From: Xiphophorus maculatus
Lineage: Eukaryota > Chordata > Actinopteri > Cyprinodontiformes > Poeciliidae
Reading direction: 5' to 3'
DNA: 64,000 nucleotides
Assembly (NCBI RefSeq): GCF_002775205.1
Contig: NC_036456.1
Span: 13,543,463-13,607,462, forward strand
Part shown: piece after piece, positions 13,101 to 22,824 of the stretch
Layout of the letters: each line of letters opens with the position of its first letter
Position numbering within the stretch: position 1 is the first letter of the stretch
The notes under the pieces: generated by a model
Databases searched by the model: none
Seen by the model: the letters and a program-made list of their open reading frames with translations, nothing else
Told to the model about the DNA's origin: nothing
Made by a program: the position numbers and the translations under genes

Positions 13101-14957
13101 TTCAGTTGTGGTTGTGGTTGGAGGTGCTTTGGTTGTGGTTAGAGCATTTGTGTTTGTGGTTGGAGCTGCTGTGGTTGTGGTAGGATCAGCTGTGTTTGTG
13201 GTTGGAGCTGTTGTGGTTGTGGTTGTAGCCGCTGTTGTTGTGGTTTTAGCTGCTGTTGTGGTTGGAGCAACTGTGATTGTGGTTGGAGCACCTGTGGTTG
13301 TGGTTGGGGCCGCTGTGGTTGTGGTTGGAGCCGCTGTGGTTGTGGTTGGAGCAGCTGTTGTTGTGGTTGGAGCTGTTGTGGTTGTGGTTGGAGCAGCTGT
13401 GGTTGTGGTTGGGGCAGCTGTTGTCGTGGTTGGAGTAGCTGTTGTCGTGGTTGGAGTAGCTGTGATTGTGGTTGGAGCAGCTGTTGTGGTTGAAGCTGCT
13501 GTGGTTGTGGTTAGAGCAGCTGTGGTTGTGGGTGGAACAGCTGTTGTTGTGGTTGGAGCTGCTGTGGTTGTGATTGGTTCAGTTGTGGTTGTGGTTGGTT
13601 CAGTTGTGGTTGTTGTTGGAGCAGCTGTTGTTGTCGTCGGTGCTACTTTTGTTGTGGTTGAAGCTGCTGTGGTTGTGGTTGGTGATGCTGTGGTTGTGGT
13701 TGAAGCTGAGGTTGTTGGTGCTTCAGTAGCTGTAGTTCTAGTTGGAGCCAATGTAGTTGTGGTTGGAGCTGCTGTAGTTGTGTTTGGGGTTGCTGGGGTT
13801 GTGGTTGGATCCGCTGTGGTTGTGGTTGGAGAAGCTGTGGTTGTTGTTGGAGCTTCTGTGGTTGTTGTTGGAGCCGCTGTTGTTGTGGTTTTAGCTGCTG
13901 TTGTGGTAGGATCAGCTGTGGTTGTGGTTGGTTCAGTTGTGGTTGTGGTTGGAGGTGCTTTGGTTGTGGTTAGAGCATTTGTGTTTGTGGTTGGAGCTGC
14001 TGTGGTTGTGGTAGGATCAGCTGTGTTTGTGGTTGGAGCTGCTGTGGTTGTGGTAGGATCAGCTGTGGTTGTTGTTGGTTCAGTTGTGGTTGTGGTTGGA
14101 GGTGCTGTTGTGGTTGGAGCAGCTGTTGTCGTGGTTGAAGCTGCTGTGGTTGTGGTAGGATCAGCTGTGGTTGTGGTTGGTTCAGTTGTGGTTGTGGTTG
14201 GAGGTGCTTTGGTTGTGGTTAGAGCATTTGTGTTTGTGGTTGGAGCTGGTGTGGTTGTGGTTGGTGCTGCTGTTGTTGTGGTTGGCTCTGAAGTGGTTGT
14301 GGATGGAGTAGCTGTAGTTGTTTTTGGAGGATCTGTGGTTGTTGTTGGAGCTGTTGTGGTTGTGGTTGGAGCAGCTGTAGTTGCTGGATCTGCTGTAGTT
14401 GTGGTTTCAGCTGCTTTGGTTGTGATTATTGCAGCTGTTGTTGTGGTTAATGCAGCAGTTGTGGATGTAGCAGCTGTAGTGGTTGTTTTTGCATCAGCTG
14501 TACTTGATGGTGCTGTGGTTGTTGTTGGAGTTGCTGTTGTTTTGGATTTTTCTTCTGTGGTTGTTGGGCGACCAACTGTTGTTACAGAGAGTGTGGTTGT
14601 AGTTTCAGTTGGAACAGCTGTAGTTTGTAGTGGAATAGCTGTTGTAGTTTCTGGAACAACTACAGTTGTTGGTTGAGGCTCTGTAGTTGTGTCTGACGTT
14701 GTTGTGGTAACAACTGCTGTTGTTGTGTCTGGAGTGCTTCTTGTTGTTGCCACTTTGTTTGTTGTTGAATAAGCACTTGTGATGGTTGTAGGATTTGTAG
14801 TTGTCTGTGCAGCCATCATCTTCTGAGCTGTTTATTTTTTAGAGTGGAAACATAATCAATATTTACATCATATGCTGTTGTATTTAGTCACTGGATTTAT
14901 AATATCAAACTTACTTGTTAGTATTAGTAGCAGTGGTAACACTTTTTCAGGACCCAT
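1..14957 (-). CDS. Gene B: giant secreted/surface SEA-domain mucin, 5' part (3' end beyond window)
   Basis: Multi-exon gene model read from splice signals. Coding exons in transcript order: 14957-14915, 14827-9081, 8616-8555, 8467-8319, 8156-5434, 4969-4908, 4820-4672, 4509-2132, 1667-1606, 1518-1370, 1111 to beyond position 1. About 12.6 kb (roughly 4,200 codons) is visible and all junction phases agree (1,0,2,1 repeating). The protein starts with a signal-peptide-like segment, followed by Thr-rich TTTTAAP heptads and three SEA modules. Known for the family: SEA domains sit next to O-glycosylated stretches in surface mucins and often self-cleave at G-S. Inferred role: epithelial surface gel or glycocalyx. 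The promoter and a non-coding exon lie near 20.5-20.6 kb. I cannot assign an orthologue name. A mucin-2- or mucin-5AC-like label in databases would reflect repeat composition only; no VWD or cystine-knot domain is visible. Confidence 0.8.
1370..1667 (-). CDS. Gene B SEA module 3, exons b and c
   Basis: Two coding exons, 1667-1606 (62 nt, phase 0 to 2) and 1518-1370 (149 nt, phase 2 to 1), separated by an 87-nt intron. Exon b reads [13 protein letters not shown] and ends SFR-like with AFR. Exon c begins with the [13 protein letters not shown] motif, where G-S is the position at which autoproteolytic SEA domains cleave (family knowledge), followed by the second half of the fold. Compared with the copies at 4672 and 8319, one codon differs (PSI for PSV). 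The SEA N-terminal strand comes from the end of the preceding mucin exon (2132-4509). Confidence 0.85.
1803..1924. repeat. Truncated MITE copy in the cassette intron (also near 5110, 8757 and 62475)
   Basis: Contains AATTCTGAG/TTTAAAGTC-type internal repeats and one terminal sequence, GGTGGCCCTAATCCTCTTCC, followed by GTAT. This matches the terminal repeat of the fuller element at 16093-16244. The other end is missing. The same truncated copy sits at the same place in the intron between the mucin exon and SEA exon b in all four type-1 cassettes, so the insertion is older than the cassette duplications. Confidence 0.65.
2132..4509 (-). CDS. Gene B mucin-repeat exon 3 with SEA exon-a segment
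   Basis: A 2,378-nt exon between the acceptor ATTACAG (upstream of 4509) and a GTATGT donor at 2131-2126; enters in phase 1 and leaves in phase 0. About 740 residues are TTTTAAP-type heptads with TAP, ATP, AVP and STAAP variants. The last residues form the first part of a SEA domain: [16 protein letters not shown], then [17 protein letters not shown]. No stop was found in frame over the whole exon. Its C-terminal 200 residues nearly match the ends of the exons at 5434 and 9081. Confidence 0.85.
4672..4969 (-). CDS. Gene B SEA module 2, exons b and c
   Basis: Exons 4969-4908 (62 nt) and 4820-4672 (149 nt). Same sequence and phases as the module at 8319-8616, including [12 protein letters not shown] and [12 protein letters not shown] with the G-S cleavage-type site. 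The intron after exon c is only 162 nt; the corresponding introns downstream of 1370 and 62051 are about 250 nt because about 96 nt present there is absent here. Confidence 0.85.
5434..8156 (-). CDS. Gene B mucin-repeat exon 2 with SEA exon-a segment
   Basis: A 2,723-nt exon in phase 1 to 0, about 900 residues. It starts [11 protein letters not shown], continues through Thr-rich heptads (including MAAP, REAP, AAAK and VSP variants) and ends with the SEA start [17 protein letters not shown]. The frame is open throughout. Long stretches match the 9081 and 2132 exons nearly word for word, but heptads are gained or lost between copies, as expected from slippage or unequal exchange of the 21-bp unit. 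Confidence 0.85.
8319..8616 (-). CDS. Gene B SEA module 1, exons b and c
   Basis: Exons 8616-8555 (62 nt, phase 0 to 2) and 8467-8319 (149 nt, phase 2 to 1). Residues [17 protein letters not shown], then across the junction [11 protein letters not shown]. Exon c is base-for-base the same as the gene A exon at 62051-62199 as far as I can read. The module is completed upstream by the last ~35 codons of the 9081-14827 exon. Confidence 0.87.
9081..14827 (-). CDS. Gene B mucin-repeat exon 1 (5.7 kb) with SEA exon-a segment
   Basis: A 5,747-nt exon, open in one minus frame. Acceptor AATAAACAG precedes 14827; completing the phase-1 codon gives T-Q-K-M-M-A-A-Q-T-T-T. The first ~100 residues are irregular (EPQPTTVVVPETTTAIP, EEKSKTTATP), and then regular heptads take over. 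A block of about 0.8 kb is repeated (see the repeat entry at 12400). The exon ends in the SEA start [17 protein letters not shown] and a GTATGT donor at 9080. Predicted product: an extended, heavily O-glycosylated rod, with few charged residues except scattered E, D and K in position 5 of the heptads. Confidence 0.87.
12400..14040. repeat. Tandem ~0.82 kb higher-order repeat inside the gene B mucin exon
   Basis: Two consecutive blocks share rare variants in the same order. TGGTTTTAGC recurs at 12431 and 13241 (810 bp apart), and GAAGCTGAGG recurs at 12871 and 13702 (831 bp apart). The 21-bp difference in spacing equals one heptad unit (an extra unit near 13590). Borders are approximate. Confidence 0.75.
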
Positions 14958-14975
14958 GCTTTTTCAATCTTAATG
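14915..14975 (-). CDS. Gene B exon 2: start codon and signal peptide
   Basis: The 61-nt exon follows the acceptor TTACAATTACAG at 14976 and ends at a GTAAGT donor (14914-14909). After 18 nt of 5'UTR, the ATG at 14957 opens MGPEKVLPLLLILT, a short basic/acidic N-region plus a leucine-rich hydrophobic core typical of a signal peptide. It leaves in phase 1 and joins the next exon as T-T-Q-K-M-M-A-A-Q; the cleavage site is probably in that segment. I chose this ATG because it supplies the only hydrophobic leader. An in-frame ATG-ATG at 14819-14814 would give a cytosolic protein, which does not fit a mucin. Confidence 0.75.
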
Positions 14976-15104
14976 CTGTAATTGTAAGCAAAACAAACAA
15001 CTTATTCAAACATTAGTGAATCAGAGAAATAATTCATCAATACTTAATGTCATTTAACATAGAGATATTTTGAAATGTGGACATCCACATTTCATTGTGG
15101 ACAT

Positions 15105-15107
<3 letters not shown>

Positions 15108-15140
<33 letters not shown>
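15108..15140. repeat. (AT)n microsatellite
   Basis: Uninterrupted alternating A/T over 33 bp in gene B intron 1. Just upstream, 15071-15092 is a near-perfect 22-bp palindrome around GTGGACATCCAC. Confidence 0.95.
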
Positions 15141-15141
<1 letters not shown>

Positions 15142-16092
15142 CCGTTCTATAGTAAATTATAAAATTCTCGTTGCACTACAGGCAGACAGGGGAAAATAAG
15201 CAGCTTCAATTCGTCGCTCCTTTCTGAGTCAGCCAGTTGTGCCATCGCTTCTAGAAATAGAAACAACGTCAAGCTGCTGGTACAGCCTTCGGTTCACTCT
15301 CGAATCCACAGATTACCTCTGTGCCCTCTGCGCTCAGCTGTTTCTGCCAGAGGCTTACTGTGCATATTTACTTGTGGAAGTTATCATTATACCAGGTCTG
15401 AATCTGGTGGTTAATGCTTGGATACTGGTAACATTAATGACTGCGCTGTTTCAAAGTTTGCTCTAGCTTGACACGGATACCAGTTTCCTCCTCACCGCTG
15501 CATCTTAAAAATAGGTATGATTGAAATGTAGAGATTGCTGTAAACCCTCAGCTGTGAGAGGAAAGTTCAAAACTAGCTCAAATCTACACATCTAACACCC
15601 AGAAGCCTAATATATTAATAATTTGAACCAGAGCAAAGCATTTCAAAGTGCTTTACATCATATCAAACAGAGAAAAACAATGCAACATAGAATCAACAAT
15701 CAAAACACGACATTAGGTCAGGTTCCATCAATAAATTTGTTTTTGATTACGTTTCAAATACAATCCTAAACAGGTGTGTTTTTAGTCGAGTTTGCATCCA
15801 TAAAAGGTTTACCTTTTACACTCCTACTGTGTTATATGGAACAAAATACCTATTGCTATTTTTATTGCCTTTCACGTTTACAATCACACAGTTTAAAACG
15901 ATGTAGGCAGCATTTTAATGGGCTTCTGGGACCAGGCTCTGTACACCTCTTACACGGAATTTCGAGCAGGGACTCCGCCGTCCCTCACGGATTTTTGTGC
16001 AATTCTATGGTATCTGTTAGTGTCTAGAATTTACAGGGTTTCCGTTACATGCAATGACCCTCAGTCACTCGCCGTTTTAGGTCTCAAGTAAT
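15141..16092. other. Gene B intron 1 sequence, no gene seen
   Basis: No convincing coding exon. The part around 15630-15790, with CAAAGTGCTTTACATC and A-rich text, looks like a dispersed repeat fragment, but I cannot name its family. Short open frames here (up to about 80 codons) lack recognisable domains. Confidence 0.4.
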
Positions 16093-16244
16093 GTATGGAA
16101 GAGGATTAGGGCCACCAAAAAACAAAATTCTGACTTTCAAATCAGAATTTTGAGAGAAATGTCACGATTCTGACTTTATTCTCAGAATTCTGAGATTAAA
16201 GTCAGATTTTGTTTTTTTCCAGTGGCCCTAATTCTGTTCCGTAC
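16093..16244. mobile_element. MITE with 24-bp terminal inverted repeats
   Basis: Left end GTATGGAAGAGGATTAGGGC and right end, read inverted, GTACGGAACAGAATTAGGGC. The two ends agree at 19 of 24 positions (5 mismatches) over the full terminal repeat. The 100-bp interior is made of alternating TCAGAATT/CTGACTTT words. At about 152 bp it is too short to encode anything. Flanks are similar (AAGTAATG and GAGTAATA), but a clean target duplication is not certain. Truncated relatives lie in the type-1 cassette introns. Confidence 0.7.
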
Positions 16245-16638
16245 TTGAGTAATAACTTAATGTGTATATTTTTATTCATAGTCATGTGCTCCTAAAGTTT
16301 AGGAATTTATTTTTTATCTCTCCATATTACAAATCAGATAAAATAAAACATGAAACATATTTTTGTCATTGGCTATTCTGCCACTGAGGTCCTGTGAAGC
16401 TGTTAGGATTTAGTAGACAAGGGAGCAGTTATAATTATTCAATAATCTACTTTAGCACAGGAAGTGAAACATAACTTGAAAAAAAATTAATAAATTATTT
16501 TACCATGCATTTGATTCAAATTTTGCTCTGATTCCAAATTTAATATATTTTTGTGTCATAAATTACGAAAACAATACTGAATTATTAATTTGATAAGTTT
16601 CCAATTTTATTCAATTCATCACATAGGCTATAACACGT

Positions 16639-17810
16639 ATGTCGCAGCCTTTCGTTCCAAAAAAGCGAAAAATAAAACTCCAAGAAAGGCTGTGGGTGGT
16701 AACAGGTGGCTTGGGATTTGTACGCACTTTGACTTGATTCGTTTATTGCAAAAGTAGAAATAAAGGTCTTGTAACTTAGTTGAAATGAAAAATAATCTCA
16801 ATTTAATGTTTGAAGGTGTAAACAAAACAAGTGTAAATAAGTGTTCAAGTGTTCAAGTCATGGGCGTAGGTTTGGGTATGGACGGTAGTGACATGTCACG
16901 ACCAATATTCAAGGGATATAAAATAGTCCCGACCAATTTTTGCCATATTAATAAAAAAAAACATGTATTTTTTAACAAAAACAAAATAAATAAACGAAAA
17001 TCTACATTGATTAGTTTAATATTTCAATATACTACGCAGTGGTAGCATTCATTTTAAAATTCGCTGTTATGAACTATGACGACCCGCCATTGGCTCACAG
17101 AACTTGGATCTTCGTTCTTTGATTAGCTGCACCAGGCGGCGGCCAGCTGGCCACACGCGGAACGGAAGCTTGGTCCATGGTGATGAAAGTGAACGCGTCT
17201 CCTTCTGAGTTTGACATTTATTATGAGTCTCCGAGACCATGTCGCCACCAAAAAAGACATGGTCATGGACGACAGACATTAGAAGTTATTTCGCTACCTC
17301 TGCTGTAAGTACAGTGAGTGGGCCCATAAGTTAGATATCTATCACGCAATAATATCTCAACAATTGGATCTTTTTCCTGAAGTGCAAGAAGTCATTTTTT
17401 GTTCTTATCTGCAATTGTGTTTGTTGTATAATCAGTAGATCCAGAGGATATTTCTTTTGATCTTACTTGTAATGTTTGCTGAATTTTGAAAAGGAAAAAG
17501 TAAAGTGTTCTTGAACTGATCTGCTGAGCATGACTGTATCTGGTTGTATACACAAGATGCATGATCAAGTTATGGTTATGGTTGGGGGGAGGGGGTTATT
17601 AAGCCAATGTTATTAAGGCCCCCCACTGGTCAAAAATGGTCGGTGCGGGGGGTTGCGGGGGGGGCGCAGTAAGTTGTAAGGTCCCACCAAAACTTAGACC
17701 AAACCTACGTCCTTGGTTCAAGTGCGTACAAATCCCAAGCCACCTGTTACCACCCACAGCCTTTCTTGGAGTTTTATTTTTCGCTTTTTTGGAACGAAAG
17801 GCTGCGACAT
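16639..17810. repeat. 1.17-kb foldback: perfect 91-bp inverted repeat arms
   Basis: 16639-16729 and 17720-17810 are exact reverse complements over 91 bp (both outer ends read ATGTCGCAGCC inward). The match stops abruptly at the outer edges, with no obvious target duplication. Farther inside, weaker inverted similarity continues (GGCGTAGGTTTGG near 16864 against CCAAACCTACG near 17700). The 1-kb interior has only short open frames and a G-rich stretch near 17585-17665. It could be a non-autonomous DNA transposon or an inverted duplication. Family unknown. Confidence 0.7.
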
Positions 17811-18544
17811 TTAAGTCAAAAAAATCATTCTACCAAACCTCCCATCCACACCAGACATCCACCAAACAATCCACCCAGCACCAAACACCCGGTGTGTTCT
17901 TAATCATTAAATTGGTGGGAGGGTCTAACAATTAACAACGTAAATAAAACAATTCCAAATATAAAAATTAATTACAAATATTGGTTCTAAATTAACTTAA
18001 ATATATTCCAACTACCCAAAGAACAAAACAAAATTGGTAGAAATGATAAACTACAAAACCTTAGCATAAATGGCCACGAAAACGTATTTAATAACTCAGT
18101 AATGCTTAGGATTTGTCATCGTTAGTAGTCTACAATAGGAATATCATGTTGAACCTGTTCAGAAGAGGAAAACTAAAACAATTTTAAGTGTTGAGAGGCT
18201 GGGAAAGACCACAGAACAAAAATGAACCATGTATTTAAATTGTTAAAGAAAAAAGAAAAACCTTATATTTCTGCTTAGTTAGTGGTGGGTGGGCATCTGG
18301 CCTGTGTGTAAATATGCAATTTTTGATTAGCGCCGATAATTATTTACAGCTCTTATTGAGGCAGTGTATTAAATTCATTATTATTTTTTTTTCAACCAAC
18401 AGTCTTCGACAATAGTGTTGTGGGTCTGAGCAACGCTCTTGTGGTCACAACAAGTGTTCAAATCACAAGAAAGACGCAAAAGCTAAGAGAGCGCTAAAAC
18501 ATGCAGCAACTGATTCTTTGGAGACTGGACGTTGTCGGGTAACT
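17811..18544. other. Intron 1 sequence, no feature seen
   Basis: AT-rich, with only short open frames. No transposon ends, RNA gene or coding exon recognised. Confidence 0.4.
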
Positions 18545-18868
18545 TTAAAGACATTTTGCTGAAACCGTTTGACAACAGTGGGGCGTTTTTAATGAAGCGA
18601 GTTCATTTAGCCTAAATAATGCCACGAAACATAACGCATCGCGCAGCTTCTCCGGCGTCCTGTCAGGGTACGCCTTTTTAACAGCGCATTCGGCAATGTT
18701 TTGGACAAATGAAGAAACGTCGTGGGCAACTTTGAACGCGGGAGCAATTAAACAGAACACGGACAAAATAAATATTCCCATCCAGATGGAATTCGACTTT
18801 GAACATAATAAAAGGAATCCGCAGAAACTCAGGGATGTTCTCACCACACACAACACCAAGATCGCCAA
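18545..18868 (-). CDS. Unassigned 107-codon open frame with hydrophobic segments (doubtful gene)
   Basis: Begins MAILVLCVVRTSLSFCGF, with a second hydrophobic stretch MGIFILSVFCLIAPAF around residues 30-45 and a more polar C-terminal half containing AECAVKKAYPDRTPEKLRDA. Composition is protein-like (Cys, charged residues), unlike the neighbouring intron text. It lies inside gene B intron 1 on the same strand. I do not recognise the family. It could be a single-exon gene, a decayed gene fragment or chance. Confidence 0.2.
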   Translation of the reverse strand: MAILVLCVVRTSLSFCGFLLLCSKSNSIWMGIFILSVFCLIAPAFKVAHDVSSFVQNIAECAVKKAYPDRTPEKLRDALCFVALFRLNELASLKTPHCCQTVSAKCL

Positions 18869-20522
18869 TTACAGCTGAAATGGACAGAGAGCAGAAGTTG
18901 GAAACACTTCTGGAACCCTGCAGGCAAATTTAGCCAAATTTATTTTTCACTGTCCTGTGTGGGTTTTAGAGAGAAATAATGTCTATTTCAATATGTATCA
19001 GTAAATAGTAATGAACTATATTCTAATTAAATGTTGTTTTTTTCCTGTTGTAGGCAGATCTTGCCTGCAACACGGATGATTGCAACGCGTTGCGAGTTGT
19101 AAAACCATCAATTCTACCATTTATAATTGATGGCGCTACATCAATTCTTTGATTATTGAGTCAAGCCCACAAGGTGGATGTCAGGGCTGAAAGCTGTGGT
19201 GTTCCTATTTTATTTAGGAAAAAACTGATTTAGAGGTAAAAACTTTTTTTTTTTTTTTTTTGACAAAAGATGAATTTTGATTGGGTTTTTACACAGTTGG
19301 AACTAGAATATTGTCTGTCTGTTGAGAAAGTAGTTTCTCAAGAAGCTAATTATCTGAAAGTTGTCCATAAAGAATGACAAGACGCTATTTTGGGTTGGCT
19401 TATTTCTCAATTACACTTGTTAAATTGCATCTACAACGTGGTTTCTAATTTTGCTCTTTTTTTTAAATTTTGCTCCAACTCATCCCATCATGCATTGCAT
19501 CCTACATAGTGGGGTAGGTTTTAATAAAGGCCACGTCTGTCTTCGACACAAACTCACAAATTCTGTAATCTCCTTATGTGGTTTTCTGTCAGTACTATTT
19601 GTAGTAAACTCGTGGGGTATTTTGGGAGTTTGAAAGGTCTGTCTTAAAAATTGGAGGTGTTAAATATGCCAAGGCAAAAAGTGTTACAATGTTTCCAGGA
19701 GAATGAACAAGAATGAAGAAACAGGTATTTTTGGTACTCTGTGATTCTGCCTGTGCTCATCTCTCCAAAGGGATGGATAGCTCAGAGAATGGTCCTGCCT
19801 AAGTGGTCAAATTCAAGTCGACGTTCAACACAAACCCGGAGACACAAAAAAAAGAAAAGAAAAGAAAGAAATTAAGAGAAAAGCATATTTTGCCAATCTG
19901 AAAATTGCTACTGTACTGACTTCCATATTCAAGATAATACAGATCAGAGAGGGCTGAACTCTGGGATTAAGCGGAACTAAAACGTGAATATAAACTCCAT
20001 ATATTAGAATATTGTTGAAATGTTTAGTATCTATTTTAAATAACCTCGCTGTTACTTTAAGATAAACAGACCACAAAATATTTTCTTAAATATATTTTTA
20101 TAATGACTGCTAAAGTAAGAATTTAGCAAAAATGGGAAAACGTACTCATGACTTCTCCTAAACAAAAGCAGTTTTTATGAAAAAGTGAGAAAAAACAAAA
20201 AAAAAATTCCAAATTCTGTAACTTTGATAATATATATATAAAAAAGAACTAAAAGTAAAAATCTGTTTTGATTCTCTTTAATGTGGTGAAACTTTGACAT
20301 AATTTTGCCTATTTTACTGATTATATGGAATGCCCTTGAATCAGTGCGAACTAGTTAAATGTTTACAAATTCCTCAATTTAAAACTGGTGTGTAAATATC
20401 TAAAAACAAATCTGTGTTAATAAATCAGATCTAAAAGGCAAATCTTTCCAAAAAAAAATTGTCAGTTTTTAAGGTTCCTTGTATTTAAACCTTTAAATCT
20501 TAACGCTCAGAAATGTACTTAC
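18869..20522. other. Intron 1 sequence, no feature seen
   Basis: AT-rich with homopolymer runs (A and T tracts near 19243, 19845 and 20190). No coding exon, RNA or mobile-element ends recognised. Confidence 0.4.
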
Positions 20523-20577
20523 CCAGAGCAGTAAATCAATTCAAAGGTTCCTAAAATCTCTCTTGCTGCTCTTGAAA
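20523..20577 (-). other. Gene B putative non-coding exon 1
   Basis: Inferred. A strong GTAAGT donor occupies 20522-20517, and a TATA-like box lies about 80 nt upstream. The intervening text has no ATG-led frame of note, and splicing from 20523 to the acceptor at 14975 would place it as 5'UTR (intron of about 5.5 kb). The upper border (transcription start) is only estimated from the TATA position. Confidence 0.45.
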
Positions 20578-20602
20578 CTTGCTTTTCTAGAGCTTGCTCA
20601 GC

Positions 20603-20610
20603 CTTATATA
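20603..20610 (-). promoter_or_regulatory. TATA-like box of gene B
   Basis: Reads TATATAAG on the minus strand, followed by GCTGAGC. It sits about 25-30 nt upstream of the inferred start and just before a clean first-exon donor. A Rex3 LINE lies immediately upstream (from 20879), so the promoter has only about 270 bp of non-LINE sequence behind it. Confidence 0.45.
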
Positions 20611-20878
20611 TTAGCTCTAAGTTATTACCAGAATGACGCAGACATTAAAGTTCTTTTGAAACAACATAGGTATTTCAGGAATGGCGAGGTAACAAATCCG
20701 GCTGTGCAACTACCCTTTTTTTTTTAAGTTTCTTTCATCTACACCGCATTCACAGCTCAGTGATATTTCTTCATTCCACCCAAGTAAACAATCCAGACGA
20801 TTTTGCTTTTATTTGTGGATGTGTTGCAGTTTTAAGTATGTCAAAATATAAAGATAAGACTTTGCTGCGAATAAAAAC

Positions 20879-22824
20879 ATCCATCCATCCATCCATCTTC
20901 TTCCGCTTATCCGAGGTCGGGTCGCGGGGGTAGCAGCTTCAGAAGGGAGGCCCAGACTTCCCTCTCCCCAGCCACTTCTTCTAGCTCCTCCGGGGGAATC
21001 CCGAGGCGTTCCCAGGCCAGCCGAGAGACATAGTCCCTCCAGCGTGTCCTGGGTCTTCCCCGAGGCTCTACTCTGAGTCCCTCCCGGATGACTGAGCTTC
21101 TCACCCTATCTCTAAGGGAGAGCCCAGCCACCCTACGGAGAAAACCCATTTCGGCCGCTTGTATCCGCGATCTCGTTCTTTCGGTCATGACCCAAAGCTC
21201 ATGACCATAGATGAGGGTGGGAACGTAGATCGACCGGTAAATCGAGAGCTTCGCTTTTTGGCTCAGCTCTCTCTTCACCACGACGGACCGGTACAGCGCC
21301 CGCTTGACAGCAGACGCTGCGCCAAGCCGCCTGTCGATCTCCCGCTCCCTTCTTCCCCCATTCGTGAACAAGATCCCGAGATACTTAAACTCCTCCACTT
21401 GGGGCAGGACACCCCCCCTGACCCGGAGAAGGCACTCTACCCTTTTCCGGCTCAAGACCATGGCCTCGGATTTGGAGGCACTGATCCCCATCCCGGCCGC
21501 TTCACACTCGGCTGCGAACCGCTCCAGCGAGAGCTGCAGATCACGATCTGATGAAGCCAAAAGGACCACATCGTCTGCGAAAAGCAGAGATGAGATCCTA
21601 AGGCCACCAAATCGGATCCCCTCAACACCTTGGCTGCGCCTAGAAATTCTGTCCATGAAAGTGATGAACAGAATCGGTGACAAAGGGCAGCCCTGGCGGA
21701 GTCCAACTCTCACCGGAAACGAGCCCGACTTACTGCCGGCAATGCGGACCAGACTCTGACACCGGTCATACAGGGACCTGACAGCCCGTATCAAAGGGCC
21801 CGGTACCCCATACTCCCGGAGAACCCCCCACAGGGCTCCCCGAGGGACACGGTCGAACGCCTTCTCCAAGTCCACAAAACACATGTAGACTGGTTGGGCG
21901 AACTCCCATGCACCCTCCAGGACCCTGCCGAGGGTGTAGAGCTGGTCCAGTGTTCCACGACCAGGACGAAAACCACACTGCTCTTCCTGAATCCGAGGTT
22001 CGACTATCCGACGGACCCTCCTCTCCAGGACCCCTGAATAGACCTTGCCAGGGAGGCTTAAGAGTGTGACCCCTCTATAATTGGAGCACACCCTCCGGTC
22101 CCCCTTTTTGAACAGGGGGACCACCACCCCAGTCTGCCAATCCAGGGGAACTGCCCCCGATGTCCATGCGACATTGCAGAGTCGCGTCAACCAACACAAC
22201 CCCACAACATCCAGAGCCTTAAGGAACTCCGGGCGGATCTCATCCACCCCCGGGGCCCTGCCACCGAGGAGCTTTTTAACCACCTCGGTGACCTCGTCCC
22301 CAGAGATTGGAGAGCCCAACCCAGAGTCCCCAGGCTCCGCTTCCTCAGTGGAAGGCATGTTGGTGGGATTGAGGAGGTCTTCGAAGTACTCTGCCCACCG
22401 GCCCACAACGTCCCGAGTAGAAGTCAGCAGCACACCATCCCCACTATAAACAGTGTTGGTGCTGCACCGCTTCCCCCCCCCTGAGACGCCGGATGGTGGA
22501 CCAGAATCGCCTCGAAGCCGTACGGAAGTCTTTCTCCATGGCCTCTCCAAACTCCTCCCACGCCCGAGTTTTTGCCTCAGCAACCGCCCGAGCCGCATGC
22601 CGCTTCGCCCGCCGGTACCCATCAGCTGCTTCCGGAGTCCCACAGGCCAAAAAGGCCCGATAGGACTCCTTCTTCAGCCTGACGGCATCCCTCACCGAAA
22701 GTGTCCACCAGCGGGTTCGAGGGTTGCCGCCGCGACAGGCACCGACAACCTTGCGGCCATAGCTCCGATCGGCCGCCTCGACAATGGAGGCACGGAACAC
22801 GGTCCACTCAGACTCCATGTCTCC
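20879..22824 (-). mobile_element. Rex3 LINE (RTE clade), 5'-truncated
   Basis: On the minus strand it ends in (GATG)n at 20879-20896, the hallmark Rex3 3' tail. It carries CGGTGACAAAGGGCAGCCCT at 21674 and the partner site ACCACCACCCCAGTCTGCCA near 22121, both of which correspond to published Rex3 primer regions (recalled knowledge). The apurinic endonuclease half is absent, which is typical 5' truncation. The boundary near 22824 is where LINE similarity gives way to AT-rich DNA. Target duplication not resolved. Confidence 0.9.
20907..22818 (-). CDS. Rex3 reverse transcriptase (partial, one frame break)
   Basis: The main frame, 22462 down to 20907, encodes fingers/palm/thumb of an RTE-type reverse transcriptase: LQRKGDRRVCSNYRG-like text near the start (FKKGDRRVCSNYRGVTLLS), LEKAFDRVPRGAL (palm motif A), GLRQGCPLSPILF (motif B), and FADDVVLLASS with the catalytic DD (motif C). 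It ends in the conserved WERLGIPPEELEEV tail. The N-terminal linker (WEEFGEAMEKDFRTASRRFW) lies in another frame up to 22818; the frames switch at a C homopolymer near 22470, consistent with a 1-nt indel. No endonuclease domain, so not autonomous. Confidence 0.85.

Noticed and set aside
14814-14819. ATG-ATG at the start of the 5.7-kb exon as the gene B start codon
   Set aside because: The upstream exon gives a signal peptide and joins in frame through a proper GT-AG intron, which suits a secreted mucin; the internal Met pair would not be exported.
9081-14827. Antifreeze glycoprotein gene (Thr-Ala-Ala repeats in fish)
   Set aside because: The unit is TTTTAAP heptads, not Thr-Ala-Ala tripeptides with cleavable spacers, and it is embedded in a multi-exon SEA mucin.
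1-14827. CRISPR-like or satellite array explanation for the regular repeats
   Set aside because: There are no unique spacers. The repeats keep one reading frame over kilobases and sit between functional splice sites.
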